Source: Clostridia bacterium (GTDB lineage: Bacteria > Bacillota > Clostridia > Oscillospirales > SIG627). Taken from it: a DNA stretch of 64,000 bases. The translations under genes and the position numbers were made by a program. The notes under the pieces are model-generated. The model was not told the DNA's origin and did no database searches. It worked only from the letters and a program-made list of their open reading frames with translations. Where the stretch lies: contig JAFXEX010000002.1 of assembly GCA_017520825.1 (NCBI GenBank), forward strand, positions 89,584 to 153,583, in the 5' to 3' direction. How positions within the stretch are numbered: the stretch's first letter is position 1; the number at the start of each line of letters is the position of its first letter. Of the stretch, positions 52,501-60,072 are shown in pieces.

Positions 52501-53122
52501 CAACAGCGTCCATATCTACCATTTCCTTGAGGTCTTCATAATCCCAAGCTTCAATCTTCTGAATCTCGTGAGAGGTTCTGAAGCCGTCGAAGAAGCTGAG
52601 GAAGGGAACTCTGCCCTTGATGGTTGCAAGGTGTGCAACTGCGCCAAGGTCCATAACCTCCTGAGGGTTGCTTTCTGCAAGCATAGCGTAACCTGTCTGA
52701 CGGCAAGCGTATACGTCGGAGTGGTCTCCGAAGATGTTAAGCGCGTGAGAAGCAACGCAACGAGCAGAAACGTGAATTACGTTAGGAAGCAATTCACCTG
52801 CTATCTTATACATATTGGGAATCATCAGAAGAAGTCCCTGTGATGCGGTGTAGGTGGTGGTAAGTGCACCTGCCGCAAGAGAGCCGTGAACAGCACCTGC
52901 TGCTCCTGCCTCTGACTGCATTTCTACCATTTTTACTGTTTCACCGAAAATATTTCTCGCAGGCTCGCCAAAAATATTCTTATCGGCTGCTGACCAAGCG
53001 TCTGTGACCTCGGCCATAGGGCTTGAAGGGGTGATGGGGTAAATAGCTGCTACTTCTGTGAACGCATAGGACACGTGAGCGGCGGCTGTGTTACCGTCCA
53101 TGGAAATTTTTCTTCTTGCCAT
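49544..53122 (-). CDS. nifJ: Pyruvate:ferredoxin (flavodoxin) oxidoreductase
   Basis: Protein of 1192 residues, all domains fused as in the homodimeric clostridial enzyme. It decarboxylates pyruvate to acetyl-CoA and CO2, reducing ferredoxin, and is central to anaerobic metabolism. The N-terminal pyruvate-binding block starts MDGNTAAAHVSYAFTEVAAI; two ferredoxin-like 4Fe-4S sites are CIQCNQCSYVCP and CMGCGACANICP; the TPP-binding GGDGWAYDIGFGG and NTGGQASKA follow. Strong ribosome site AGGAGG and a good promoter. Codon use looks biased toward few codons, as for a highly expressed gene. Confidence 0.98.
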   Translation of the reverse strand: MARRKISMDGNTAAAHVSYAFTEVAAIYPITPSSPMAEVTDAWSAADKNIFGEPARNIFGETVKMVEMQSEAGAAGAVHGSLAAGALTTTYTASQGLLLMIPNMYKIAGELLPNVIHVSARCVASHALNIFGDHSDVYACRQTGYAMLAESNPQEVMDLGAVAHLATIKGRVPFLSFFDGFRTSHEIQKIEAWDYEDLKEMVDMDAVAEFRARAINPEHPVLRGSAENGDIFFQHREACNKYYDALPEIVEEYMGKVNAKLGTNYQLFNYYGAPDADRVIIAMGSICDVAEEVIDYLNAHGEKVGLIKVRLYRPFRADKLIAAIPETCKKIAVLDRTKEPGSLGEPLYLDVVTALAQAGRAATVVGGRYGLGSKDTPPSSVFAVYENLAADAPKNNFTIGIVDDVTGHSLVEKPAPDTSAEGTISCKFWGLGGDGTVGANKNSIKIIGDHTDKYIQAYFQYDSKKTGGITISHLRFGDKPIKSPYYINKANFVACHNQAYLTKYDMVSDILPGGTFLLDCNWSEAELDAHLPASVKSYIAKNNIKFYIINATDIALNQIGDGKVKNTVLQSAFFALAKILPAEEAIDYMKKMAYKSYSKKGQEIVDKNYAAIDAGAGALVEVNVPAAWANAGEDAPAPLATGDRPELVDFVNNVVTPVGAMKGDSLPVSAFEAYVDGTFPQGAAAYEKRGVAVKVPQWIPENCIQCNQCSYVCPHATLRPYALNADEAAKAPEAMKMVQMKGKGCEEYKFAISISPLDCMGCGACANICPAKEKALVMVPQAKEAAQADVWTYATEKISKKEVPFAETTVKGSQFNQPLLEFSGSCAGCAETTYARLITQLFGERMYISNATGCSSIWGGSAPATPYTVNKDTKRGPGWANSLFEDNAEHGLGMHLGQKAIRERLMAKVEGMMASDKASAEFKAAAQAYLDTKDDGKANEAATKALIVELEKAAAEGCPVAPEILKEKTYLSKKSVWIFGGDGWAYDIGFGGLDHVIASGEDVNIMVFDTEVYSNTGGQASKASNIGQVAQFAAAGKAISKKNLAQIAMSYGYVYVAQIAMGADMNQTIKAICEAEAYNGPSIIIAYSPCELHRIKGGMTNCQAEMKKAVTSGYWHNFRYNPVLKAEGKNPLIIDSKEPTTDYIEFINSEVRYSSLTRAFPDRANALFEAAAAKAREKYDDLVRQSKMYDNE

Positions 53123-53167
53123 AGGTTTTATCCTCCTTAATTTTACTGAATTTTTTCATACGGATAT

Positions 53168-53196
53168 ATAATAGCACTTTTTTTGTGAATTGTAAA
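53168..53196 (-). promoter_or_regulatory. Promoter of nifJ
   Basis: Minus strand TTTACA, 17 bases, TATTAT, 46 bases before the start. Confidence 0.7.
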
Positions 53197-53258
53197 TACA
53201 AAAAACCGACTTTTTTTAATTTTTTTCAAATTAGTTATTACTTTTATAACATTTGAAG

Positions 53259-53287
53259 TTGTAAAAAAGTCAGGTTTGTGTTATTAT
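53259..53287 (+). promoter_or_regulatory. Promoter of the NERD protein gene
   Basis: TTGTAA, 17 bases, TATTAT, 31 bases before the GTG start. Confidence 0.7.
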
Positions 53288-53317
53288 GTATTGTAACGTC
53301 ATTAAAGGAGAATTTTT

Positions 53318-54019
53318 GTGTCAAAGGATACCCTTACTCTCATCGTACTTGTGTTCGGCTGCATCAACCTCACGGTTATCGTCGCAGCTTTGATTTATTA
53401 CGTTCACTCAAGGCTGAAAAAGAGAATAAGACAGAACAAGGTCAACCACTTCGGTGATTCGGCAGAGAAAAAAGTAATTGAATTTTTGAAAAAATCCTTC
53501 CCCAAGGCTACCGTAATGGACAGCGTTTATCTTAAAACTCCGTCGGGTCTGACCGAGCTGGACATTCTTATGCTTTGTGACAGAGGCATTTTCATAATTG
53601 AGGTAAAGAGCCACAACGGATATATCGTAACGGGAGGAAATTTCTGGACTCAGCATTGGCGTGATAAGGTCATCAGATTTCACAATCCCGTGCATCAGAA
53701 CAACTCTCACAAGGTGGCACTTGAAACGGTGTTCAGGAAAAGGCAGAGCCTTGCAAGTCTTCCCGTTTACACTGTGGTAGTATTTACCTCATCCAACGTT
53801 TCATTCAGTCAAAATACCAAAGACGTAATAAAGCTGTCCTCCCTTTACGCTTACATCAGGCGAAAAAAGCAGGATAAGCGTATGACCAGGGAAATGATAC
53901 GCAAGGTCGAGCGATTCATATCAGACAATATGGAAACCAGCCGTATAAGACAAAATCAGCACAAACGGAAAATATATCAGCGCAACTCAAAAAAGCGTGC
54001 ATACAGATTTAACAGATAA
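53318..54019 (+). CDS. NERD-domain membrane-anchored nuclease-like protein
   Basis: Protein of 233 residues starting at GTG behind AAAGGAG. One N-terminal helix (about 7-29) anchors it, followed by a cytosolic NERD domain: FGDSAEKKVIEFLKKSFP, LTELDILMLCDRGIFIIEVKS with the D-x-hydrophobic-EVK nuclease-fold core, then a basic C-terminal tail. NERD is a PD-(D/E)xK-related fold tied to DNA or RNA processing, but most members have no known substrate. It stands alone between nifJ and dpaA. Confidence 0.85.
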   Translation: MSKDTLTLIVLVFGCINLTVIVAALIYYVHSRLKKRIRQNKVNHFGDSAEKKVIEFLKKSFPKATVMDSVYLKTPSGLTELDILMLCDRGIFIIEVKSHNGYIVTGGNFWTQHWRDKVIRFHNPVHQNNSHKVALETVFRKRQSLASLPVYTVVVFTSSNVSFSQNTKDVIKLSSLYAYIRRKKQDKRMTREMIRKVERFISDNMETSRIRQNQHKRKIYQRNSKKRAYRFNR

Positions 54020-54023
54020 ATTG

Positions 54024-54064
54024 ACAGTCGAAAAGGGATTTCTCCTTTTCGACTGTTGTTTTTT
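54024..54064 (+). terminator. Terminator of the NERD gene
   Basis: ACAGTCGAAAAGG pairs with CCTTTTCGACTGT, followed by TGTTTTTT. Confidence 0.9.
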
Positions 54065-54120
54065 CATAAAAATCACTGTGTGATACAAGGTTGCCTTTAT
54101 CCCCAAAAATGACACGAGGG

Positions 54121-54129
54121 CATAATATA
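54121..54129 (+). promoter_or_regulatory. Candidate sigma-K/E -10 of dpaAB
   Basis: CATAATATA matches CATANNNTA and lies 18 bases before the dpaA start. No convincing -35 is seen at the usual distance. dpaAB is a late mother-cell operon in Bacillus, which supports the idea. Confidence 0.35.
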
Positions 54130-54146
54130 AAACGGGAGGAAAAGCT

Positions 54147-54935
54147 ATGAATTATAATTTCATCACACCCAACTACGACCTGAAGTGTGACAAAAGGGCA
54201 AAGGAGCTTGTTTCGATGCTGTCTCAAAGAGACACGGTACATACCGTCAATTCTCCCGACGAGATATGCGGAATTGAAGCACCCGTTGTCATACTTCCTT
54301 TTTTTATTGAGGACGACAGGGCTGCAAGCTTGCTTGAAGAAATCCCTGAGGGAAGTTCTGTTTTCGGAGGACACGAGGGGCAAGCCACGCGAGAAGTAAT
54401 AAACAAAAAGGGGCTTGTTTACACCAACATTCTCAACGAAGAGCAGTTTTGCCGTGAGAATGCGTTGATTACTGCCGAGGGCGCAATGTCCCTTATCATC
54501 ACTGCCACGGACACCACCCTTTACTCTATGAGGGTTGCAGTGCTTGGCTACGGAAGAATAGGTCAGCGTCTTACCAGAATGCTTCTCGCAATGGGAGCGA
54601 CGGTAAAGGTCTTCACCTCCTCCGAGGAGGAGCTTAATCTGGCAAGAACACGTGGTATTTCTGCCTGCCATCTGTGGCAAAGAGAAAAAATGGATATTTT
54701 TCACGCCGTGGTGAACACCGTTCCGTTGAGGCACGTCATAGACGCCGAAACTCTGGAAAAGCTGTCCCCGAGCGTATATATACTCGACCTTGCAAGTGGC
54801 GAAAACAACGTGAATTGGAGCAGAATGCACGCCCTGTCAATCAAGGGAGAGAGAGGAAGCTCACTCCCCCAAAGGATATCACCGAAATCTGCGGCGTCTG
54901 CCGTAAAAAACGCAATCTTCAGACATCTTAATTAA
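54147..54935 (+). CDS. dpaA: Dipicolinate synthase subunit A
   Basis: Protein of 262 residues, somewhat shorter than the roughly 290 of Bacillus SpoVFA. Family blocks are NALITAEGAMSL, the Rossmann motif VAVLGYGRIGQ (130-140) and the C-terminal LPQRISPKSAASA. With DpaB it forms dipicolinic acid from dihydrodipicolinate for the spore core; DPA gives heat resistance. The start follows GGGAGGAAAAGC. It is separated from dpaB by 9 bases, so both are cotranscribed. Confidence 0.95.
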   Translation: MNYNFITPNYDLKCDKRAKELVSMLSQRDTVHTVNSPDEICGIEAPVVILPFFIEDDRAASLLEEIPEGSSVFGGHEGQATREVINKKGLVYTNILNEEQFCRENALITAEGAMSLIITATDTTLYSMRVAVLGYGRIGQRLTRMLLAMGATVKVFTSSEEELNLARTRGISACHLWQREKMDIFHAVVNTVPLRHVIDAETLEKLSPSVYILDLASGENNVNWSRMHALSIKGERGSSLPQRISPKSAASAVKNAIFRHLN

Positions 54936-54944
54936 GGAGCATTT

Positions 54945-55517
54945 ATGGACAAGTTAAAGCTTGGTTTTGCACTTACAGGCTCTTTTTGTACACTTGAAAG
55001 AGTGTTAGAGGAAATGTCCCAGATATGCCCTGAAAAATACGAAATAACGCCTATACTCTCCCCAATAGTTGCAAGCGAATCAACGAGGTTTTTGGAAAAG
55101 GACGAGCTTTTTTCAAGACTTTCCATGATAACGGCAAAAAAACCTATCACAACTATCAAGGAGGCAGAGCCCATAGGTCCGAAAAAGCTGTTTGACGCTA
55201 TGGTTGTAGCCCCCTGCACGGGCAACACCCTGTCAAAATTGGCGCTTGGAATAACCGACACGTCGGTTACCATGGCAGTAAAGGCGGCTTTGAGAAACGA
55301 AATACCCATTGTTATTGCACCCTCCACAAACGATGCTCTGGGAGCAAGTGCAAAAAGCATAGGGCTTTTGCTGAACACAAAGAACGTTTATTTCGTTCCT
55401 TTTTCCCAGGACGCACCTGATAGCAAGCATCGCTCAATGGTGGCTGATTTTTCACTCATTGAGGACACTCTTGAAAAAGCCCTTGAGGGCGTACAAATAC
55501 AGCCTATTATCAAATAA
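54945..55517 (+). CDS. dpaB: Dipicolinate synthase subunit B
   Basis: Protein of 190 residues of the flavoprotein/PPC-decarboxylase fold, matching DpaB/SpoVFB. KLGFALTGSFCTLER and VVAPCTGNTLSKLALGITD are family signatures. It works in complex with DpaA in the mother cell cytoplasm. It follows AAGGAG. A terminator ends the operon downstream. Confidence 0.95.
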   Translation: MDKLKLGFALTGSFCTLERVLEEMSQICPEKYEITPILSPIVASESTRFLEKDELFSRLSMITAKKPITTIKEAEPIGPKKLFDAMVVAPCTGNTLSKLALGITDTSVTMAVKAALRNEIPIVIAPSTNDALGASAKSIGLLLNTKNVYFVPFSQDAPDSKHRSMVADFSLIEDTLEKALEGVQIQPIIK

Positions 55518-55528
55518 AATAACAACGG

Positions 55529-55577
55529 GTCTGTGGTAAGAGGATTATTTCCTTAGCCACAGACCTGATTTTTTTCG
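55529..55577 (+). terminator. Terminator of dpaAB
   Basis: GGTCTGTGG pairs with CCACAGACC around an extended inner stem (TAAG/CTTA), followed by seven T. Confidence 0.88.
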
Positions 55578-55608
55578 TACTTTTCTTTGTGTCGAATTAT
55601 ACTTTTTC

Positions 55609-55637
55609 TTGACTTTTTGCTCTATATGAGTTAAAAT
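55609..55637 (+). promoter_or_regulatory. Promoter of the E2-like/acyl-CoA ligase operon
   Basis: TTGACT, 17 bases, TAAAAT, 29 bases before the E2-like gene start. Confidence 0.8.
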
Positions 55638-55666
55638 GTTTATAAATTGTGAACTTGGAGGACAAT

Positions 55667-56554
55667 ATGAAAAATCAGAAACGACGCTTCGGTGACAGAA
55701 AAGACGGTTACCGGGTAAGAAATCTTGATTCAATGCACGTTATCGCCCCCCTGATTATGCCCAACAGAGCAGACAATGAAGCAGTAATGAACGAGGTTTT
55801 CGACATCACTGCCATCAACGCTTATCTTGAAAAGAAGAATGCAGATTCTCCCGAATATAAATACACGTTTTTCCACGTTATTCTTGCAGCTATTGCCAAG
55901 ACTATCGTTTTAAGACCCCGACTCAACAGATTTTACGCAGGGTCTAAGCTTTTTGACAGAAAGGATATAATTTTCTCCTTCGTTGTAAAGAAAAAATTTG
56001 AGGACGACGCTCACGAGGCGCTGGCTATAGTCAAAATTGACGAGGAGTCTGACGTCTCCCCTCTCGAGCAGATTTACTCAAAGACGAAAAAGATTGTATA
56101 TTCCGTAAGACGTGAAAATAAAAAGGACGGAACTACCGATATAATGGACACTCTGGTGAAATTCTTGCCCGTCCCCGTGCTGAGATTCGTTATGTCCACT
56201 CTGCACTGGCTTGACTACCACGGCTGGTATCCCATGTCTCTTATGAAGGAGGACCCTTATTTTTCATCGGTGTTCGTGTCTAACCTGGGCAGTATAAAAA
56301 TGCACGCCTCCTATCACCATCTTGCTAATTGGGGAACCAACTCCTTCTTCGTAGTGGTGGGAGAAAAGAAAAAGCGTCCCTTCTATCGTGAGGACGGTGG
56401 CTACGACCTTCGTGATACCATTGATCTTGGACTGACGGTGGACGAAAGAATTGCCGACGGCGTATACTTTGCAAAGAGCATTAAGATACTTCACAAGCTG
56501 ATTGAAAATCCCGAGCTTCTGGAGCTACCCCTGGAAACCGAAATAGAGGTTTAA
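55667..56554 (+). CDS. 2-oxo acid dehydrogenase E2-like acyltransferase homologue lacking catalytic His
   Basis: Protein of 295 residues from the ATG behind TTGGAGG. It matches the chloramphenicol acetyltransferase-like catalytic core of E2 enzymes (YTFFHVILAAIAKTI, SSVFVSNLGSI) but has no lipoyl or subunit-binding domain. The conserved C-terminal H-R-x-x-D-G active site reads DERIADG (259-265): Glu260 replaces the catalytic His, while Asp264 and Gly265 remain. No E1/E3 genes are nearby. It is followed 16 bases later by an acyl-CoA ligase, so it may act on acyl-CoA thioesters or be structural. I regard the function as unknown. Confidence 0.8.
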   Translation: MKNQKRRFGDRKDGYRVRNLDSMHVIAPLIMPNRADNEAVMNEVFDITAINAYLEKKNADSPEYKYTFFHVILAAIAKTIVLRPRLNRFYAGSKLFDRKDIIFSFVVKKKFEDDAHEALAIVKIDEESDVSPLEQIYSKTKKIVYSVRRENKKDGTTDIMDTLVKFLPVPVLRFVMSTLHWLDYHGWYPMSLMKEDPYFSSVFVSNLGSIKMHASYHHLANWGTNSFFVVVGEKKKRPFYREDGGYDLRDTIDLGLTVDERIADGVYFAKSIKILHKLIENPELLELPLETEIEV

Positions 56555-56570
56555 CAGAAAGGATTAAAAT

Positions 56571-58286
56571 ATGAAAGAAACGAGAACCCCCTGGCTCAAC
56601 AACTACGGCGACATTCCCGCACACCTTGACTATTACAAGGGTTCAATGTTTGAGCTTGTAAAGGAAATAGCAGAGAAATATCCCGATTATACTGCTTACG
56701 ATTTTATGGGAAAGCAGACCTCTTACAAGGAATTTATCCAAAACGTAGAAGCCTGCGCCAAGGCGCTTAAGGCACGTGGTGTAAGAGAGGGCGATAAGAT
56801 TACGATTTGTCTTCCCAACTGTCCTCAGGGCGTGGTAATGTTCTACGCAGTAAACCTGGTGGGTGGTATTGCCAATATGATACACCCTCTGTCAAGCGAA
56901 AAGGAAATAGAATTTTATCTTAACGATTCAAAAAGCCTTTACGCCATTACTCTCGACCAATTTTACGGCAAGTTTGCCGCTATAAGAGATAACGTAAAGC
57001 TGAACGACCTTATTATTGCAAGGGTGTACGATGAGCTTTCTCAACCCTTGAAGCTGGGATACGCTTTGACAACGGGAAGAAAAATCCCCAAAATCCCCAA
57101 GGATGCACCCATTATCAAATGGAACGATTTTATAAAGGGTGGAAGCACCTTTACAGGCAGCTATAAAGCCGACAAGAAGGATACAGACCCTGCAGTTATT
57201 CTTTACAGTGGAGGTACCACGGGCATTAACAAGGGTATCCTCCTTTCAAACCTTAACTTCAATGCTCTTGCAGCTCAGATAATAGCTACCAACCCCATAT
57301 TCCGTGCAGGCGACAAGATGCTTGCTGCGATGCCCATTTTCCACGGCTTCGGACTCGGTGTCAGCATACATTCAATGCTTGCAAACGGTGGAAGATGTAT
57401 TCTCGTTCCCAGATTCACTCCCGAAAGCTACGCAAAGCTTATTATCAAGTGTCAGTGTAACTTCATCGCAGGCGTGCCCACTCTTTTCGAGGCTCTTCTC
57501 AGACAGAACTGTATGGAGGGCGCAGACCTTTCCTGCCTCAAGGGTGTGTTCAGCGGAGGAGATTCTCTCTCCATTGAATTGAAGAAAAAATTTGACAAAT
57601 TCCTTTACGATCATAATTCGGCAATACAGATCCGAGAGGGCTACGGCACTACCGAATGCGTTACGGCGAGCTGTCTTACCCCCTTACATATGGCAAAGGA
57701 AGGAAGCATCGGTCAGCCCTTCCCCGACACCTATTATACAATAGTTGATCCGGGAAGCATCAACGAGGTAGACTACGGTACAGACGGTGAAATATGTATT
57801 TCGGGTCCTACCGTAATGATGGAATACGTAAATCACCCCGAAGAAACTGCAGCCACTCTCAGAGTTCACGAGGACGGAAGAACGTGGGTACACACGGGTG
57901 ACCTGGGATATATGGACGAGGACGGCTTCGTATACTTCAAGCAGAGAATAAAGAGAGTAATCATCACAAGTGGATACAACGTTTATCCCTCTCAGCTTGA
58001 AAACGTGCTTGACGCACACGAGCTTGTTCAGATGAGCTGTATCATCGGTGTTCCCGACACCCTGAAAATTCAAAAGGTAAAAGCGTTCGTTATGCTCAAG
58101 CCGGGAGTTGAACCCAGCGTTGAAAACAAGAAAATACTTCTTGACTATTGCAGAAAGAACATTGCAAGATACGCAATGCCCTACGATATAGAATTCAGAG
58201 AATCTCTGCCCAAGACTCTGGTGGGTAAGGTGGCTTACCGTCAGCTTGAGGAAGAGGAGCTTGGAAAGCTTGCGGTTAAAAACTAA
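56571..58286 (+). CDS. AMP-forming acyl-CoA synthetase (long-chain fatty acid-CoA ligase type)
   Basis: Protein of 571 residues with the adenylate-forming fold. P-loop is YSGGTTGINKG (212-222), the A5 motif is REGYGTTEC, A7 HTGDLGYMDEDG and the C-terminal Lys (K553 in LVGKVAYRQL) is present; hinge KRVIITSGYNVYPSQ. So it should be catalytically competent. The acyl group is unknown. It begins 16 bases after the E2-like gene, behind AAAGGA, and ends at a terminator; the pair is one operon. Confidence 0.9.
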   Translation: MKETRTPWLNNYGDIPAHLDYYKGSMFELVKEIAEKYPDYTAYDFMGKQTSYKEFIQNVEACAKALKARGVREGDKITICLPNCPQGVVMFYAVNLVGGIANMIHPLSSEKEIEFYLNDSKSLYAITLDQFYGKFAAIRDNVKLNDLIIARVYDELSQPLKLGYALTTGRKIPKIPKDAPIIKWNDFIKGGSTFTGSYKADKKDTDPAVILYSGGTTGINKGILLSNLNFNALAAQIIATNPIFRAGDKMLAAMPIFHGFGLGVSIHSMLANGGRCILVPRFTPESYAKLIIKCQCNFIAGVPTLFEALLRQNCMEGADLSCLKGVFSGGDSLSIELKKKFDKFLYDHNSAIQIREGYGTTECVTASCLTPLHMAKEGSIGQPFPDTYYTIVDPGSINEVDYGTDGEICISGPTVMMEYVNHPEETAATLRVHEDGRTWVHTGDLGYMDEDGFVYFKQRIKRVIITSGYNVYPSQLENVLDAHELVQMSCIIGVPDTLKIQKVKAFVMLKPGVEPSVENKKILLDYCRKNIARYAMPYDIEFRESLPKTLVGKVAYRQLEEEELGKLAVKN

Positions 58287-58296
58287 ATACGGAGAT

Positions 58297-58321
58297 AAAA
58301 GACTGCCTGTGGCAGTCTTTT
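58297..58321 (+). terminator. Terminator after the acyl-CoA ligase
   Basis: AAAAGACTGCC pairs with GGCAGTCTTTT around three bases. It ends ten bases before the next start codon. Confidence 0.85.
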
Positions 58322-58330
58322 ACAATTACT

Positions 58331-59224
58331 ATGCTTACAAAAGAAAAAATCCAGAAATATAACGCCGAGGTAATAGCCCGAATAAGCGCCTTTATGAATT
58401 ACAATTCGGACTTTATTACCTCAGAAATAATCGACGAGCTTGTAAACGAGTGTGGAGTTGACAGAAAATACGCCTTTTCACTGGTTCTCGCCTCTGCCTG
58501 CTATATGAACGTAAACGAGGACGAAGAGGACCGTGAGATGTTCGAGTATTATTTCCCCGAAATGATACACTACGTCAAAAAAGAGGACTACGACTCCGAC
58601 CCCTATTATAAAAATATCAAGGTAACTCCCGTCAAGGAAAAAAACTGGGATTTCCACACGGCTGTAATAAAGCCCTACGAGCTGATTCCACTTGACGATT
58701 TAAAGGAAATGCCCGACGGAAGAATTATTCCTCAGGTTGCATTTTTCGACTGCGAGTTCCCCTACCCCGTGATTCTCGAAAACGGCGTGGAGTGGATGCT
58801 GGTCACACCCAACGAGGTAGAAACCATGCGTGAAGCAATAGAAATTGCCCACGGCAAGGTTGCGACCTACGGTCTGGGGCTTGGATACTTCCCCTATATG
58901 ACGTCAATTATGGATTGTGTTGACAGCGTGACGGTGGTGGAGCGTGACGAGAGCGTTATCGACATTTTCAAGCGCTTTATTCTTCCCCAATTTCCCAACA
59001 AGGAAAAAATACGGATAGTTCACGCCGACGCCTTTGAATATGCAGAAAAAACTGCCCCTCTTGAGAATTTCGACTACATCTACGCCGACACCTGGCACGA
59101 CCCATCAGACGGCGTTGATATGTATCTCAGATTTAAGGCGCTGGAGCATCTGTGTCCCAATACGAGATTTGAATATTGGATTGAAAAAACAATAAAGCAT
59201 TATCTGCCAAAGGAGAATATATGA
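58331..59224 (+). CDS. SAM-fold protein, spermidine synthase-like
   Basis: Protein of 297 residues. After about 170 residues of mixed alpha/beta sequence, the Rossmann-like SAM site is visible: VATYGLGLGYFPY (178-189; Gly loop), VTVVERDES with E204 and FDYIYADTW after it, like the polyamine/spermidine synthase class. N-terminal acidic helices are of unknown function. The ATG lies ten bases after a terminator and has no clear ribosome site. It overlaps the next gene (ATGA). Substrate not known. Confidence 0.75.
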   Translation: MLTKEKIQKYNAEVIARISAFMNYNSDFITSEIIDELVNECGVDRKYAFSLVLASACYMNVNEDEEDREMFEYYFPEMIHYVKKEDYDSDPYYKNIKVTPVKEKNWDFHTAVIKPYELIPLDDLKEMPDGRIIPQVAFFDCEFPYPVILENGVEWMLVTPNEVETMREAIEIAHGKVATYGLGLGYFPYMTSIMDCVDSVTVVERDESVIDIFKRFILPQFPNKEKIRIVHADAFEYAEKTAPLENFDYIYADTWHDPSDGVDMYLRFKALEHLCPNTRFEYWIEKTIKHYLPKENI

Positions 59225-60060
59225 ACAAGCTTCGTTTAGCCGTATCTATGCTTATCTTCGGAACCATAGGCATTTTCGTAAATCAGCTTTCCTATCCGTC
59301 GGCGTTTATAGCCCTTTTCCGTGCTGCCTGCGGATTTGCAGTTCTGTTTATTTTCGCTCTGTTCAGCAGAAAAAGGCTGAGCATAAAAAACATTTTTTCA
59401 AATATACTTTTTCTGCTTCCGTCGGGAATATTTCTCGGACTGAATTGGGTATTTCTCTTTGAAGCCTACCGTTACACCAGCATATCCTTTGCTACCCTTT
59501 GCTACTACACGGCACCAATATTCGTTATATTGCTCACTCCCGTCTTCTTTAAAAGAAAGTCAAGTGCCGTAAAAAACGCCTGCGCTATAGTTGCTGTGGC
59601 AGGAATGGTTTTGCTCACGGGCGTTCAGGACTTCGGACATTATTACGGACTTCTTTTCGGCTTGGGAGCAGCTCTGCTTTACGCTCTTATTATACTTCTC
59701 ACCTCACAGACGAGAAAGGTAACGGCTCTCGAAACTACGGTGTTTCAGCTTGGCGTTTCGGCGCTGGTGCTTCTCCCCTACGTGCTTATGAAATACGACG
59801 TGACGGCACTTACCTTTGATACGAAAAGTATTATCATATTACTCATACTCGGTATCGTACACACGGGTATAGCCTACCTTCTCTATTTCGGTGTAACAAC
59901 AAAGCTGGCGCCACAGACCATTGCAGTTTACAGCTATATTGACCCTGTTTTTGCAATTATTATATCATGCGTTCTTTCAAAAAGCTTCTTATCCCTGCCA
60001 GAGATTGTCGGTGCAGTAATGATTCTCGGCGCAGCAATTTTTTCCGACTTAAAACAATAA
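59221..60060 (+). CDS. DMT superfamily (EamA) transporter
   Basis: Protein of 279 residues with ten membrane helices in two EamA halves. The end block QTIAVYSYIDPVFAIIISCV is typical of RhaT/EamA carriers. It starts within the SAM-fold protein's stop (ATGA) and ends 12 bases before the esterase-like gene, so these three form one transcription unit. Substrate unknown. Confidence 0.92.
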   Translation: MNKLRLAVSMLIFGTIGIFVNQLSYPSAFIALFRAACGFAVLFIFALFSRKRLSIKNIFSNILFLLPSGIFLGLNWVFLFEAYRYTSISFATLCYYTAPIFVILLTPVFFKRKSSAVKNACAIVAVAGMVLLTGVQDFGHYYGLLFGLGAALLYALIILLTSQTRKVTALETTVFQLGVSALVLLPYVLMKYDVTALTFDTKSIIILLILGIVHTGIAYLLYFGVTTKLAPQTIAVYSYIDPVFAIIISCVLSKSFLSLPEIVGAVMILGAAIFSDLKQ

Positions 60061-60072
60061 TAGGAATATATT

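Noticed and set aside
54009..54830. 273-codon minus-strand frame over dpaA
   Set aside because: Antisense shadow of dpaA; no ribosome site, and the plus-strand protein has clear family motifs.
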